Assembly: GCF_039537505.1 (NCBI RefSeq)
Contig: NZ_BAABAQ010000008.1
Coordinates: 310,001-374,000, forward strand
Source of the DNA: Streptosporangium oxazolinicum
GTDB lineage: Bacteria > Actinomycetota > Actinomycetes > Streptosporangiales > Streptosporangiaceae
Reading direction: 5' to 3'
Length of the DNA stretch: 64,000 nucleotides
The translations under genes and the position numbers were made by a program. Each line of letters starts with the position of its first letter. Position 1 is the first letter of the stretch. Shown piece after piece: positions 44,914-52,703 of this stretch. The notes below the pieces were generated by a model. That model was not told the DNA's origin and searched no databases. It saw only the letters and a list, made by a program, of their open reading frames with translations.

Positions 44914-45159
44914 CTACGACTCGACGGTGACGGTGTAGTCCTCGATCACCGTGTTGGCGAGCAGGGTTTCGGCCATTTTCCGGACGTCCGCAAGTGCCGC
45001 CTCGTCGGCGGGCCCTTCGAGCTCCACCTCGAACCGCTTGCCCTGCCGTACCGCTGAGACACCGGAGAAGCCGAGCCGCGGCAGTGCGCGGGCGATCGCC
45101 TGCCCCTGCGCGTCGAGAATCTCGGGCTTCAGCATGACGTCGACGATGACGCGCGCCAC
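44914..45159 (-). CDS. purS: Phosphoribosylformylglycinamidine synthase subunit PurS
   Basis: The 81-residue protein is the small structural subunit joining PurL and PurQ. Typical sequence: VIVDVMLKPEILDAQGQAIA and GFSGVSAVRQGKRFEVELEG, ending in ANTVIEDYTVTV. GTG 45159 follows AGGAGG. It begins the pur gene run on the minus strand, with a 169-nt gap before the RsbW-like gene. Confidence 0.94.
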   Translation of the reverse strand: MARVIVDVMLKPEILDAQGQAIARALPRLGFSGVSAVRQGKRFEVELEGPADEAALADVRKMAETLLANTVIEDYTVTVES

Positions 45160-45564
45160 GGTGTTCCTCCTGGTTGCGATGGGGACGGTCCGGCGCCTCA
45201 AGAGTAACGGGCTCCGGCCGCACTCCGGCGCGGGGGCCGAACCCGGACCCCACCCGCGAGGGGACGGACATCATACGGATGAAGAGTCCCGGATCGGGGG
45301 AGGAGAGCCGGACCCGCGTCGTACGCGGGGAAAGAGGCCGGGGCGGCTCCGCGCCACGCGGACGAAACGGGTGGGTGAAAGGGAACACGCGGGGAACGGG
45401 GAGCATATGGACGCCGAGGCAGGTCTTGCGCACATGTATGTGGCCTCTGCCACGATGGCCACAAGCGCGGACGAACCACCACCAGACGGGTCGAACGCGT
45501 CGCGAATCGGCCGGACGGCGGTGGCGAACCCACCCAGACGGCCCCGAGCACACAGGAGTGGCAC
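45160..45564. other. Divergent region between purS and the E1-alpha gene
   Basis: This 405-bp gap must contain the promoters of both units. Small frames in it are not convincing. A CACATGTATGTG-rich stretch near 45430 is the only conspicuous word. No riboswitch-like structure was recognised before purS. Confidence 0.5.
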
Positions 45565-46656
45565 GTGACAGCCGACGCCTCTCGTGGTGCGGAAGCACCT
45601 CCGGAGCTCATCCAACTGCTGACCCCCGAGGGAGAAAGGGTCGAGCACCCCGACTACGACATAGACCTGACCCCCGAGGAGATCCGCGGGCTCTACCGGG
45701 ACCTGATCATGGTCCGTCGCGTCGACCTGGAGGCCGTGGCCCTGCAACGCCAGGGCGAGCTGGGTCTCTGGGCCTCGCTGCTCGGCCAGGAGGCCGCGCA
45801 GATCGGCTCCGGCCGGGCGCTGACCGAGGCCGACATGGCGTTCCCGACCTACCGCGAGCACGGGGTGGCCTGGTGCCGGGGAGTCGACCCGGTCAACCTG
45901 CTCGGCCTGTTCCGCGGCGTCAACCACGGGGGCTGGGACCCCGCCGAGCACAACTTCCACCTCTACACGATCGTGATCGGCAGCCAGACCCTGCACGCGG
46001 TCGGCTACGCCATGGGCGTCCAGCGCGACGGCGCCGAGGCCGCCACCATCGTCTACTTCGGCGACGGCGCCACCTCCCAGGGCGACGTGAACGAGTCGTT
46101 CATCTGGGCGTCGGTGTTCAACGCGCCGGTGGTGTTCTTCTGCCAGAACAACCAGTGGGCGATCTCCGAGCCGCTGGAGAAGCAGTCGCGCATCCCCCTG
46201 TACCGCAGGGCCAGCGGGTTCGGCTTCCCCGGTGTCCGGGTCGACGGCAACGACGTCTTCGCCTGCCTCGCCGTCACCCGCAAGGCGCTGGCCGACGCCA
46301 GATCCGGGCAGGGGCCCATGATGATCGAGGCGTTCACCTACCGGATGGGCGCCCACACCACCTCCGACGACCCGACCCGCTACCGGGTGGCCGCCGAGCT
46401 GGAGGCGTGGAAGCTCAAGGACCCGATCGAGCGGGTCCGGGCCTACATGTTCAAGAACCAGATCGCCGACCAGGACTTCTTCGACGCGGTCGAGGCCGAG
46501 GCCGACGAGCTGGGACGGGACGTCCGCAAGCGCTGCCTCGAACTGCCCGACCCCGAGCCGCTGGCCATCTTCGACCACGTCTACGCCGAGCGGCACTCCC
46601 TGATGGACGCCGAGCGTGCCGAGTTCGCCACCTACCTGGAGGGGTTCGAGGCATGA
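45565..46656 (+). CDS. 2-oxoacid dehydrogenase E1 component, alpha subunit
   Basis: The 363-residue thiamin-diphosphate subunit decarboxylates pyruvate or branched-chain 2-oxoacids. The ThDP motif runs from GDGATSQGDVNE to CQNNQWAIS (about 166-208). Other landmarks are LIMVRRVDLEAV, YREHG and YRMGAHTTSDDPTRY with the regulated-loop region. GTG 45565 is used. Stop overlaps the E1-beta start in ATGA. Pyruvate (acetyl-transferring) and branched-chain types are hard to separate by eye; valine dehydrogenase elsewhere in the window makes a branched-chain role plausible. Confidence 0.88.
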   Translation: MTADASRGAEAPPELIQLLTPEGERVEHPDYDIDLTPEEIRGLYRDLIMVRRVDLEAVALQRQGELGLWASLLGQEAAQIGSGRALTEADMAFPTYREHGVAWCRGVDPVNLLGLFRGVNHGGWDPAEHNFHLYTIVIGSQTLHAVGYAMGVQRDGAEAATIVYFGDGATSQGDVNESFIWASVFNAPVVFFCQNNQWAISEPLEKQSRIPLYRRASGFGFPGVRVDGNDVFACLAVTRKALADARSGQGPMMIEAFTYRMGAHTTSDDPTRYRVAAELEAWKLKDPIERVRAYMFKNQIADQDFFDAVEAEADELGRDVRKRCLELPDPEPLAIFDHVYAERHSLMDAERAEFATYLEGFEA

Positions 46657-47630
46657 GCATTCTCACGATGGCCAAGGCGCTCAACGAGGGGATGCGCAAG
46701 GCCATGGAGGACGACCCCAAGGTCCTCGTCATGGGGGAGGACGTGGGCAAGCTCGGCGGGGTGTTCCGGGTGACGGACGGCCTGCAGAAGGACTTCGGCG
46801 AGCAACGGGTGATCGACACCCCCCTGGCCGAGTCGGGCATCGTCGGGACGGCCATCGGCCTCGCGCTGCGCGGCTACCGCCCGGTCTGCGAGATCCAGTT
46901 CGACGGGTTCGTCTTCCCCGCGGCCGACCAGATCATCACGCAGCTCGCCAAGATGCCACTGCGCTCGCTGGGCAAGCTGAGACTGCCGGTCGTCGTACGG
47001 ATCCCGTGCGGCGGGGGCATCGGCGCGGTGGAGCACCACAGCGAGTCGCCCGAGGCCTACTTCACCCACACCGCGGGCCTGCGCGTCGTGGCCTGCTCCA
47101 ACCCGGCCGACGCCTACACCATGATCCAGCAGGCGATCCGCTGCGACGACCCCGTGGTCTTCTTCGAGCCCAAGCGGCGCTACTGGGAGAAGGCCGAGGT
47201 GGACGACGATCCCTCCGGCTGGACCCCCTTCGACGAGGCCAAGGTGGTGCGGCCGGGGACGGACGTCACCCTGCTCGCGTACGGGCCGATGGTGAAGACC
47301 TGCCTGGAGGCCGCGAAGGCGGCCGAGGAGGACGGCCGTTCCCTGGAGGTCGTGGACCTGCGCTCGCTCAACCCGCTCGACATGGCGAGGGTCGCGGAGT
47401 CGGTGCGCCGGACCGGGCGCTGCGTCGTGGTGCACGAGGCGCCCGTCTTCAACGGCTTCGGCGCCGAGATCGCCGCCCGTGTCACCGAGGAGTGCTTCTA
47501 CCGGCTGGAGGCCCCGGTCCTGAGGGTCGGAGGACCCTCCACCCCCTACCCGCCCTCGCGGCTTGAGGACCACTACCTGCCCGACCTGGACCGGGTCCTG
47601 CACGCCGTCGACCGCGCGTTCGCGTTCTGA
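46653..47630 (+). CDS. 2-oxoacid dehydrogenase E1 component, beta subunit
   Basis: The 325-residue subunit completes the E1 active site and binds E2. Landmarks: MAKALNEGMRKAMEDDPKV, VMGEDVGKLGGVFRVTDGL, DTPLAESGIVGTAIGLAL, EIQFDGFVFPAADQI and HHSESPEAYFTHTAGL. ATG 46653 overlaps the alpha stop (ATGA), so translation is coupled. E2 follows 12 nt later. No E3 gene is in the window. Confidence 0.92.
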   Translation: MSILTMAKALNEGMRKAMEDDPKVLVMGEDVGKLGGVFRVTDGLQKDFGEQRVIDTPLAESGIVGTAIGLALRGYRPVCEIQFDGFVFPAADQIITQLAKMPLRSLGKLRLPVVVRIPCGGGIGAVEHHSESPEAYFTHTAGLRVVACSNPADAYTMIQQAIRCDDPVVFFEPKRRYWEKAEVDDDPSGWTPFDEAKVVRPGTDVTLLAYGPMVKTCLEAAKAAEEDGRSLEVVDLRSLNPLDMARVAESVRRTGRCVVVHEAPVFNGFGAEIAARVTEECFYRLEAPVLRVGGPSTPYPPSRLEDHYLPDLDRVLHAVDRAFAF

Positions 47631-47642
47631 GGAGGGGCGGAG

Positions 47643-49238
47643 ATGAAGGAGTTCAAGCTCCCCGACGTGGGGGAGGGCCTGACCGAGGCGGAGATCGTCC
47701 GCTGGCACGTGAAGGCCGGAGACCCGGTCAAGGTCAACCAGATCATCGTGGAGATCGAGACCGCCAAGGCCGTCGTCGAGCTTCCCTGCCCGTTCGAGGG
47801 TGTGGTGGCCGCCCTGATGGCGGACGAGGGCGAGGTCGTGGACGTCGGCAGGCCGATCATCTCGGTGGACGACGGCACGGGTCCCCCCGCGGCCCCCGCC
47901 CCCGCCGCGGATCCGGCTGTTCCGGCGGCGGATCGGACGGAGGCGCTCGCCGACGACATGGTGCCGACCCCGCCGGCCGAGGTCCGTCAGCCGGTGCTGG
48001 TGGGCTACGGCGTCAAGCCGGGCGCCGCCAAGCGTCGCCCCCGCAAACCGGTCTCCCCGGGCGGTACATCCGGCACATCCAGCACATCCGGTACGCCTTC
48101 CGGGGCGACGCGGCTTGGTGAGGAGGCGCCGGGTGCGCCCGCCGGGACGGAGTCCGCGACGCGGGCTCCCCAGGCGGTGCCGTCCGGCGTGACCGGGCCG
48201 GGTGTGAGCGGACCCGGTGTGGCCGGGCCGGGTGTGACCGGGCCGGGAGTGACTGGACCCGGTGTGGCCGGGCCGGGTGCGCACGAGCCGGGAGCGAACG
48301 GGCCCGGTGCGGGCTCGGCCCCGTCGCCGGTGGGGAGCGCGGTCTTGGCGAAGCCCCCGGTGCGGAAGCTCGCCAGGGATCTGGGGGTCGACCTGGCCTC
48401 CCTCGTGGGGACCGGCCCGCACGGCTCGATCACCAGGGACGACGTCCAGGCCGCGCTCGTCGCCACCCCCGCGACGGGTGGCGACGTCCAGGCCGCGCCC
48501 GCCCGGCCGTGGGTGCCGGCCGCGACGTGGGAGGGCGAGGACGAGGAGCGGATCCCGGTCAAGGGGGTGCGGAAGGCGACCGCGCAGGCGATGGTGGCCT
48601 CCGCGTTCACCGCGCCGCACGTGACGGAGTTCCTCCAGGTGGACGTGACGGCCACCATGGACGCGGTCCAGCGCCTTCGCGGGCTGCCCGACTTCGCCGA
48701 GGTCAAGGTCTCCCCGCTGCTCATGGTCGCCAAGGCGGTGCTCGTCGCCGCCCGCCGCCACCCGATGATCAACTCTGTCTGGGACGAGGCCCGCCAGGAG
48801 ATCGTGGTCAAGCACCGCGTCAACCTGGGCATCGCCGCGGCCACCCCGCGCGGCCTGCTCGTTCCCAACGTCAAGGACGCCCACCGCCTGTCGCTGCCCG
48901 ATCTGGCCGGTGCCCTCGGAACCCTCGCCGAGACCGCCAGGGCGGGCCGCACCCAGCCCGCCGACATGGCGGGGGGCACGATCACGATCACCAACGTGGG
49001 CGTCTTCGGGGTGGACGCGGGCACCCCGATCCTCAATCCGGGAGAGTCGGCGATCCTCGCCTTCGGCCAGGTCAGGGAGATGCCGTGGGTGGTGGACGGG
49101 CAGGTCGTGCCGCGCAGGGTCTGCACGCTCGCCCTCTCGTTCGACCATCGGGTGGTGGACGGGCAGCTCGGCTCGCTGTTCCTCCGCGACGTCGGCGCCA
49201 TGCTTGAGGACCCGCTCCGCATGCTCGCCTGGGGCTGA
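47643..49238 (+). CDS. Dihydrolipoamide acyltransferase (E2) of a 2-oxoacid dehydrogenase complex
   Basis: The 531-residue protein has one lipoyl domain (1-75, lipoyl-Lys in EIETAKAVVELP), a long linker and the E3/E1-binding domain (about 238-275, VRKLARDLGVDLASLVGTG). The acyltransferase domain runs to the C-terminus, with catalytic His and Asp in SFDHRVVDGQLG. The linker holds eight pentapeptide repeats of VxGPG type encoded by 15-bp tandem repeats. GGAGGGG precedes the ATG. It is the last gene of the operon before a terminator. Confidence 0.92.
   Translation: MKEFKLPDVGEGLTEAEIVRWHVKAGDPVKVNQIIVEIETAKAVVELPCPFEGVVAALMADEGEVVDVGRPIISVDDGTGPPAAPAPAADPAVPAADRTEALADDMVPTPPAEVRQPVLVGYGVKPGAAKRRPRKPVSPGGTSGTSSTSGTPSGATRLGEEAPGAPAGTESATRAPQAVPSGVTGPGVSGPGVAGPGVTGPGVTGPGVAGPGAHEPGANGPGAGSAPSPVGSAVLAKPPVRKLARDLGVDLASLVGTGPHGSITRDDVQAALVATPATGGDVQAAPARPWVPAATWEGEDEERIPVKGVRKATAQAMVASAFTAPHVTEFLQVDVTATMDAVQRLRGLPDFAEVKVSPLLMVAKAVLVAARRHPMINSVWDEARQEIVVKHRVNLGIAAATPRGLLVPNVKDAHRLSLPDLAGALGTLAETARAGRTQPADMAGGTITITNVGVFGVDAGTPILNPGESAILAFGQVREMPWVVDGQVVPRRVCTLALSFDHRVVDGQLGSLFLRDVGAMLEDPLRMLAWG
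48189..48308 (+). repeat. Eight 15-bp tandem repeats in the E2 linker
   Basis: Pentapeptides VTGPG, VSGPG, VAGPG, VTGPG, VTGPG, VAGPG, AHEPG and ANGPG are encoded in direct tandem; the last two have drifted. Confidence 0.9.
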
Positions 49239-49255
49239 CCCGGCGGCACCCGTGA

Positions 49256-49283
49256 GCCCGCCCTCTCCGCAGAGGGGGCGGGC
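49256..49283 (+). terminator. Terminator of the 2-oxoacid dehydrogenase operon
   Basis: GCCCGCCCTCT pairs with AGAGGGGGCGGGC (two extra G) around CCGC, 17 nt after the E2 stop; TTTT follows at 49291. Confidence 0.6.
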
Positions 49284-49295
49284 CCCCGCGTTTTC

Positions 49296-49415
49296 CGGGA
49301 GACGCGGCTTCCCGGGAGTAGCGGTCTTCCGGGAGACACGGTCTTCCGGGAGTAGCGGCTTTGCGGGAGACGCGGCCTTGCGGAAGTAGCGGCCGATTAC
49401 GGGAGAAGCAGTCGA
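49296..49415. repeat. Seven tandem repeats of 17 bp with alternating core
   Basis: Units start CGGGAG and alternate ACGCGG / TAGCGG / ACACGG / TAGCGG / ACGCGG / TAGCGG; five are exactly 17 bp, the sixth is 19 bp and the seventh is partial. The array directly follows the terminator. Confidence 0.85.
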
Positions 49416-50032
49416 GAGGCTTTCCGGGAAAGAATGCCCGTGGACGTCCTTTCCCGTATCCCCGAGGGATCCCCGACGACCCTTTCCCATGCGCTCGTGC
49501 CCGTGTGGGCGGCTTTCCCCCTCGTACCCGTCGGGAAGGTGGGCTTTCCGATATCCCGCGAAGTGTGCGCCCGACATTTCCTCGCTTAGTGCGACGTTCC
49601 TCAAAGCAGGTCACGAACGGGCGGTCAAGAGCCCAAGGTCGCTGGGGTGATCCTTCCCGGCTATAACCTCCTGGGCCGGTGGGATCTGTACTTCCAGTGA
49701 GGAACGCAGCATTAGCCGGTCGATTAGCACGAGGGAAAAGGCGAATACTTCGAGGTGCCTCGTCCGGTCGCCGGGACGTCGCGCGGACGGCAATGGGAAA
49801 CCCCTTTTTGTCTCCTGTCGATCAGGCTTTAGGGTGCGCGTTCCCGGCCTGGACCAGGCCGCGGGGCGGCGCTGCGAAGTTGGATCAAGCTTTACCCTCG
49901 ATACGTTTTATGGCTTTTACGAATGGCTTGTTAAAACATCTTTAATGCGCGTCGAATTTGGTGGTTTGTCCGGGTATGGATGCTAGTGTCGTGGTTGGTA
50001 AGCGCGACAAGCTCAGTACGAAGGGGGAAGCC
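49416..50032. other. Long non-coding region upstream of the Trp-ending peptide gene
   Basis: About 600 bp with locally low GC (notably 49880-49960) and repeated words such as CTTTCCCxx and TTTCCGGGAAA. The best frames (near 49611-49793 minus and 49679-49945 plus) lack ribosome sites and family resemblance. It may hold the promoter and leader of the downstream peptide gene. Confidence 0.5.
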
Positions 50033-50146
50033 ATGACCTTCAAGCAGCTCTTCCCGACTGGCCGCTACCTGGACTGGGGGGGCGGCTGGGGATGCTGCCG
50101 CCGCCGTCGCCGTTGTGGATGCGGTGGTGGCGGATGGTGGTGGTGA
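50033..50146 (+). CDS. 37-residue Gly/Cys/Arg/Trp-rich peptide: candidate RiPP precursor or Trp leader peptide
   Basis: ATG 50033 follows GAAGGGGGAAG at good spacing. The N-terminal half (MTFKQLFPTGRYLDW) looks like a leader; the rest contains GGGWGCC, five consecutive Arg, CGC, four Gly and a terminal Trp-Trp-Trp. Four Cys and five Trp in 37 residues are extreme. No modifying enzyme is encoded next to it, but an ABC exporter gene follows. Alternatively, the three terminal Trp codons and the hairpin 26 nt downstream are the parts of a tryptophan attenuator. Neither is proven; no homologue is recalled. Confidence 0.6.
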   Translation: MTFKQLFPTGRYLDWGGGWGCCRRRRRCGCGGGGWWW

Positions 50147-50147
50147 G

Positions 50148-50157
50148 CCGGATCCGG
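50148..50157. other. Perfect 10-bp palindrome CCGGATCCGG
   Basis: It lies 1 nt after the stop codon of the Trp-ending peptide, between it and the larger hairpin. Confidence 0.5.
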
Positions 50158-50171
50158 TGCTAGCGGAGACA

Positions 50172-50206
50172 AATGAGAGTCGGCGGGTGAACCGTCGGCT
50201 CTCATT
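50172..50206 (+). terminator. 15-bp hairpin between the peptide gene and the ABC exporter
   Basis: AATGAGAGTCGGCGG pairs with CCGTCGGCTCTCATT (13 Watson-Crick pairs and two G-U in RNA) around a GTGAA loop. No U-tract follows. It could be an attenuator, an mRNA processing signal, or a sequestering structure: its loop contains the GTG at 50187, a possible exporter start. Confidence 0.7.
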
Positions 50207-51986
50207 CTCAAAGTCGCTCTCGCCCTACGGCGCGAGGGCCGCCGTACGCCGTCCTCCGGTGGCGCCGACGGTCTCGATCCGCAGGACCTTCCGGGAGTTC
50301 TGGCCCTACACCCGAGGTGTCCGCCATCTGCTCGTGGCCGGTGGCGTGCTCGCCATCGTCGCGGCCGTCTGCGAGGTCGCCGCGATCGGCCTGTTCGGGT
50401 ACATCACGGACGAGGTTCTCAGCAAGCAGAACCTGGGGGCCTTCTGGTCCCCCGCCGCCGTCTGGCTGGGCCTCGCGGCCCTCGCGGGGCTGGTCTCCTT
50501 CGCGGGTTCCTACCTCACCGCCCTGGCCGGTGAGCGTTTCCTGCTGCGGTTGCGCGACAGGGTGTTCGAGCACATGCAGACGCTCACGCCCGACTTCTTC
50601 GACAACCGCCGCCTGGGCGACCTGATGGCCAGGCTCACCGACGACATCGAGGCCATCGAGGAGCTCATCGGCTCCGGCCTGGTCAAACTCTTCACCACGC
50701 TCATCAGCGTCGTCTTCTTCGCCGGTGCCGCCTTCTACATCAGGTGGGACCTGGCGCTGCTGACGTTCGTGCTGGTCCCGGCCTTCCTGCTGGTCTCCAA
50801 GGTCTTCGCGAGCAGGTTCAGGACCGTGTCGGCGCGCGAGCGGCTCAGCAACGGGCTGATGAACAGCGTTATCGAGGAGGGCCTGTCCAATCAGGCGCTC
50901 GTCCAGTCCTACAACCGCCAGGGCACCGAGGCCGGGCGGCTGCACTCCGAGGGAAGCACCTGGATGCGGGCCAACGTGGCGCAGGCGTGGCTCTCCTCCC
51001 TGTACGGGCCCGCCGTGCAGGTCATCGAGACCGTCTGCCTGATCGTCATCCTCGGGTTCGGCGCGTGGGAGATCTCCTCGGGACGCCTCACCATCGGCGG
51101 CCTCCTCGCGTTCGCCGCCTACCTCGCCTACCTCTACCCGGCGGTGCAGAGCCTGGGCGAGATCGCGCTGACCGTCTCCGAGGCGGCGGCGGGCTCCGAC
51201 CGGATCATCGAGATCCTGACGACCCGGCCGACAGTCACCGATCGCGACGACGCCGTCCACCTGGGACGAGGGCGAGGCCACGTCGAGTTCCAGGGGGTCG
51301 GCTTCACCTATCCGAACAGGAGGAGGCCCACGCTGAAGGACCTGTCCTTCGCCGTCGAGCCGGGGGAGCTGGTCGTGTGCACCGGGCCCAGCGGCGTGGG
51401 CAAGTCCACGCTCGCGAAACTCCTGCTGCGCTTCTACGACCCCACCGCCGGACGCGTCCTCCTCGACGGGATGGACATCCGGGACCTGTCGCGCGAGTCG
51501 CTGCGTGACAACATCACCATCCTGCAGCAGGAGAACCTGCTCTTCTCCGGGACCGTCCGCGAGAACATCGCCTACGGAAGCCCCGGCGCGGACCCGGACG
51601 CCGTCGTCAGGGCCGCCGTGATGGCGGACGTCCACGACTTCGTCACCACGCTTCCCCTCGGGTACGACACGCCGATCGGGCAGCGCGGCCGGTTGATGTC
51701 GGGCGGGCAGCGCCAGCGGATCGCCATCGCCAGGGCGATCCTGCGCGACGCGCCCGTGCTCGTCCTCGACGAGCCGATGACGGGCCTCGACGCGCCCACC
51801 GCGGCGCGGATCATGGAACCGCTCAAGAGGCTCATGGCCGGGCGCACGACCATCCTGATCACCCACGACCTCCGGTTCATCCCCGAGGCGGCCCACAAGA
51901 TCGTGCTCGAAGCCGTGCCGAGACGCTCCAGCCAGATAAGGATCAAGTCCGCCGGGCGCCGAGGATCCGCGCCGCGTCCGGCGTGA
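50187..51986 (+). CDS. ABC exporter (fused membrane and ATPase domains)
   Basis: The half-transporter of about 599 residues has a type I exporter membrane domain of six helices, starting FREFWPYTRGVRHLLVAGGV. The ATPase carries Walker A GPSGVGKST, Q-loop ILQQENLLF, signature MSGGQRQR, Walker B VLVLDEPMTGLD and switch His in ITHDLRF. Such proteins export peptides, lipids or drugs as homodimers. The start is uncertain: GTG 50187 lies in a hairpin loop, GTG 50259 lacks a ribosome site, and GTG 50115 overlaps the peptide gene. No C39 peptidase domain. Probably linked to the peptide just upstream. Confidence 0.85.
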   Translation: MNRRLSFSKSLSPYGARAAVRRPPVAPTVSIRRTFREFWPYTRGVRHLLVAGGVLAIVAAVCEVAAIGLFGYITDEVLSKQNLGAFWSPAAVWLGLAALAGLVSFAGSYLTALAGERFLLRLRDRVFEHMQTLTPDFFDNRRLGDLMARLTDDIEAIEELIGSGLVKLFTTLISVVFFAGAAFYIRWDLALLTFVLVPAFLLVSKVFASRFRTVSARERLSNGLMNSVIEEGLSNQALVQSYNRQGTEAGRLHSEGSTWMRANVAQAWLSSLYGPAVQVIETVCLIVILGFGAWEISSGRLTIGGLLAFAAYLAYLYPAVQSLGEIALTVSEAAAGSDRIIEILTTRPTVTDRDDAVHLGRGRGHVEFQGVGFTYPNRRRPTLKDLSFAVEPGELVVCTGPSGVGKSTLAKLLLRFYDPTAGRVLLDGMDIRDLSRESLRDNITILQQENLLFSGTVRENIAYGSPGADPDAVVRAAVMADVHDFVTTLPLGYDTPIGQRGRLMSGGQRQRIAIARAILRDAPVLVLDEPMTGLDAPTAARIMEPLKRLMAGRTTILITHDLRFIPEAAHKIVLEAVPRRSSQIRIKSAGRRGSAPRPA

Positions 51987-52098
51987 ACGCGGGTTCGGCG
52001 CCTCCCGTGTCGCCGGGGCGCCGCCGGGTCCCGGCGCGCCTGGCCGTACGCTGGCCGGGCACTCAGGGCACCTGGGGCACCCGAACGAAGGGAAGATC

Positions 52099-52392
52099 AT
52101 GTTCCGGCACGTCGTGCTGTTCACCTGGACGGAAGAGGCCACCGAGGAGCAGAGGGCCAGGGTCGCCACGGAGCTCGGCAGGCTGCCCGAGGCCATCACG
52201 GAGATCCGTTCCTACACCGTCGGGCCCGACGCGGGCGTGAGCCCCGGCAACCACCAGTTCGCCGTCGTCGCGGACTTCGACAGCGCGGACGACTTCCTCG
52301 TCTACCGTGACCACCCGCTGCACCAGGCCGTGATCGCCGAGCACATCAAGCCGATCGTGGCCTCACGGGCGGCGGTGCAGTTCGAGGTCTAG
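52099..52392 (+). CDS. Dabb-family stress-responsive alpha/beta-barrel protein
   Basis: The 97-residue protein is one Dabb ferredoxin-like domain: FRHVVLFTWTEEATEEQ at the start and DFLVYRDHPLHQAVIAEHIKP near the end. Such proteins dimerise into a barrel and include polyketide cyclases and stress proteins of unknown role. GAAGGGAAG precedes the ATG. There is a 112-nt gap after the ABC exporter. Confidence 0.87.
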   Translation: MFRHVVLFTWTEEATEEQRARVATELGRLPEAITEIRSYTVGPDAGVSPGNHQFAVVADFDSADDFLVYRDHPLHQAVIAEHIKPIVASRAAVQFEV

Positions 52393-52425
52393 GGCAGCAC
52401 GCCCGGAGTCCGGGGTCCGGGGAGG

Positions 52426-52650
52426 TCAGACGTCCGGCGGGTGGTTCTCGCGGTGCATCAGGCGCTCCTCGGACGTGAGACCGCGCCTGGGGGCCATCAC
52501 GATGCTCAGCACGACCCCGACGGCACCGACGATCATGAAGATCAGGCCGATCACGTCGATGCGCACGGCCTCGCCGAGGACGTCGGGATCGATGGCGAAG
52601 CGGAGGATGGCGCCGAGCGTGAGAAAGAAGATGCTGACCCCGACACCCAT
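52426..52650 (-). CDS. DUF6458-like small membrane protein
   Basis: The 74-residue protein has two membrane helices (about 3-20 and 29-50) separated by an acidic turn, DPDVLGEAVRID. A basic C-terminal tail follows (APRRGLTSEERLM). CGGAGGAA precedes ATG 52650. Members are common in actinobacteria without a known role. Confidence 0.75.
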   Translation of the reverse strand: MGVGVSIFFLTLGAILRFAIDPDVLGEAVRIDVIGLIFMIVGAVGVVLSIVMAPRRGLTSEERLMHRENHPPDV

Positions 52651-52703
52651 GAAGTTCCTCCGGGTAAGGCTGTACGCCAGGCAAAGAGACAGTCTGGGGT
52701 TGG

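Noticed and set aside
46632..49604. Antisense open frame of about 990 codons opposite the E1-beta/E2 genes
   Set aside because: It mirrors codon bias of the real genes on the other strand; the sequence is low-complexity Arg/Gly/His/Asp with no domain.
49611..49945. Two possible small genes (minus 49611-49793; plus 49679-49945)
   Set aside because: No ribosome sites, no recognisable motifs, and they overlap each other in an AT-richer non-coding region.
49958..50032. Longer N-terminus for the Trp-ending peptide, from 49958
   Set aside because: The extension lacks a ribosome site, whereas ATG 50033 has GAAGGGGGAAG at the right distance.
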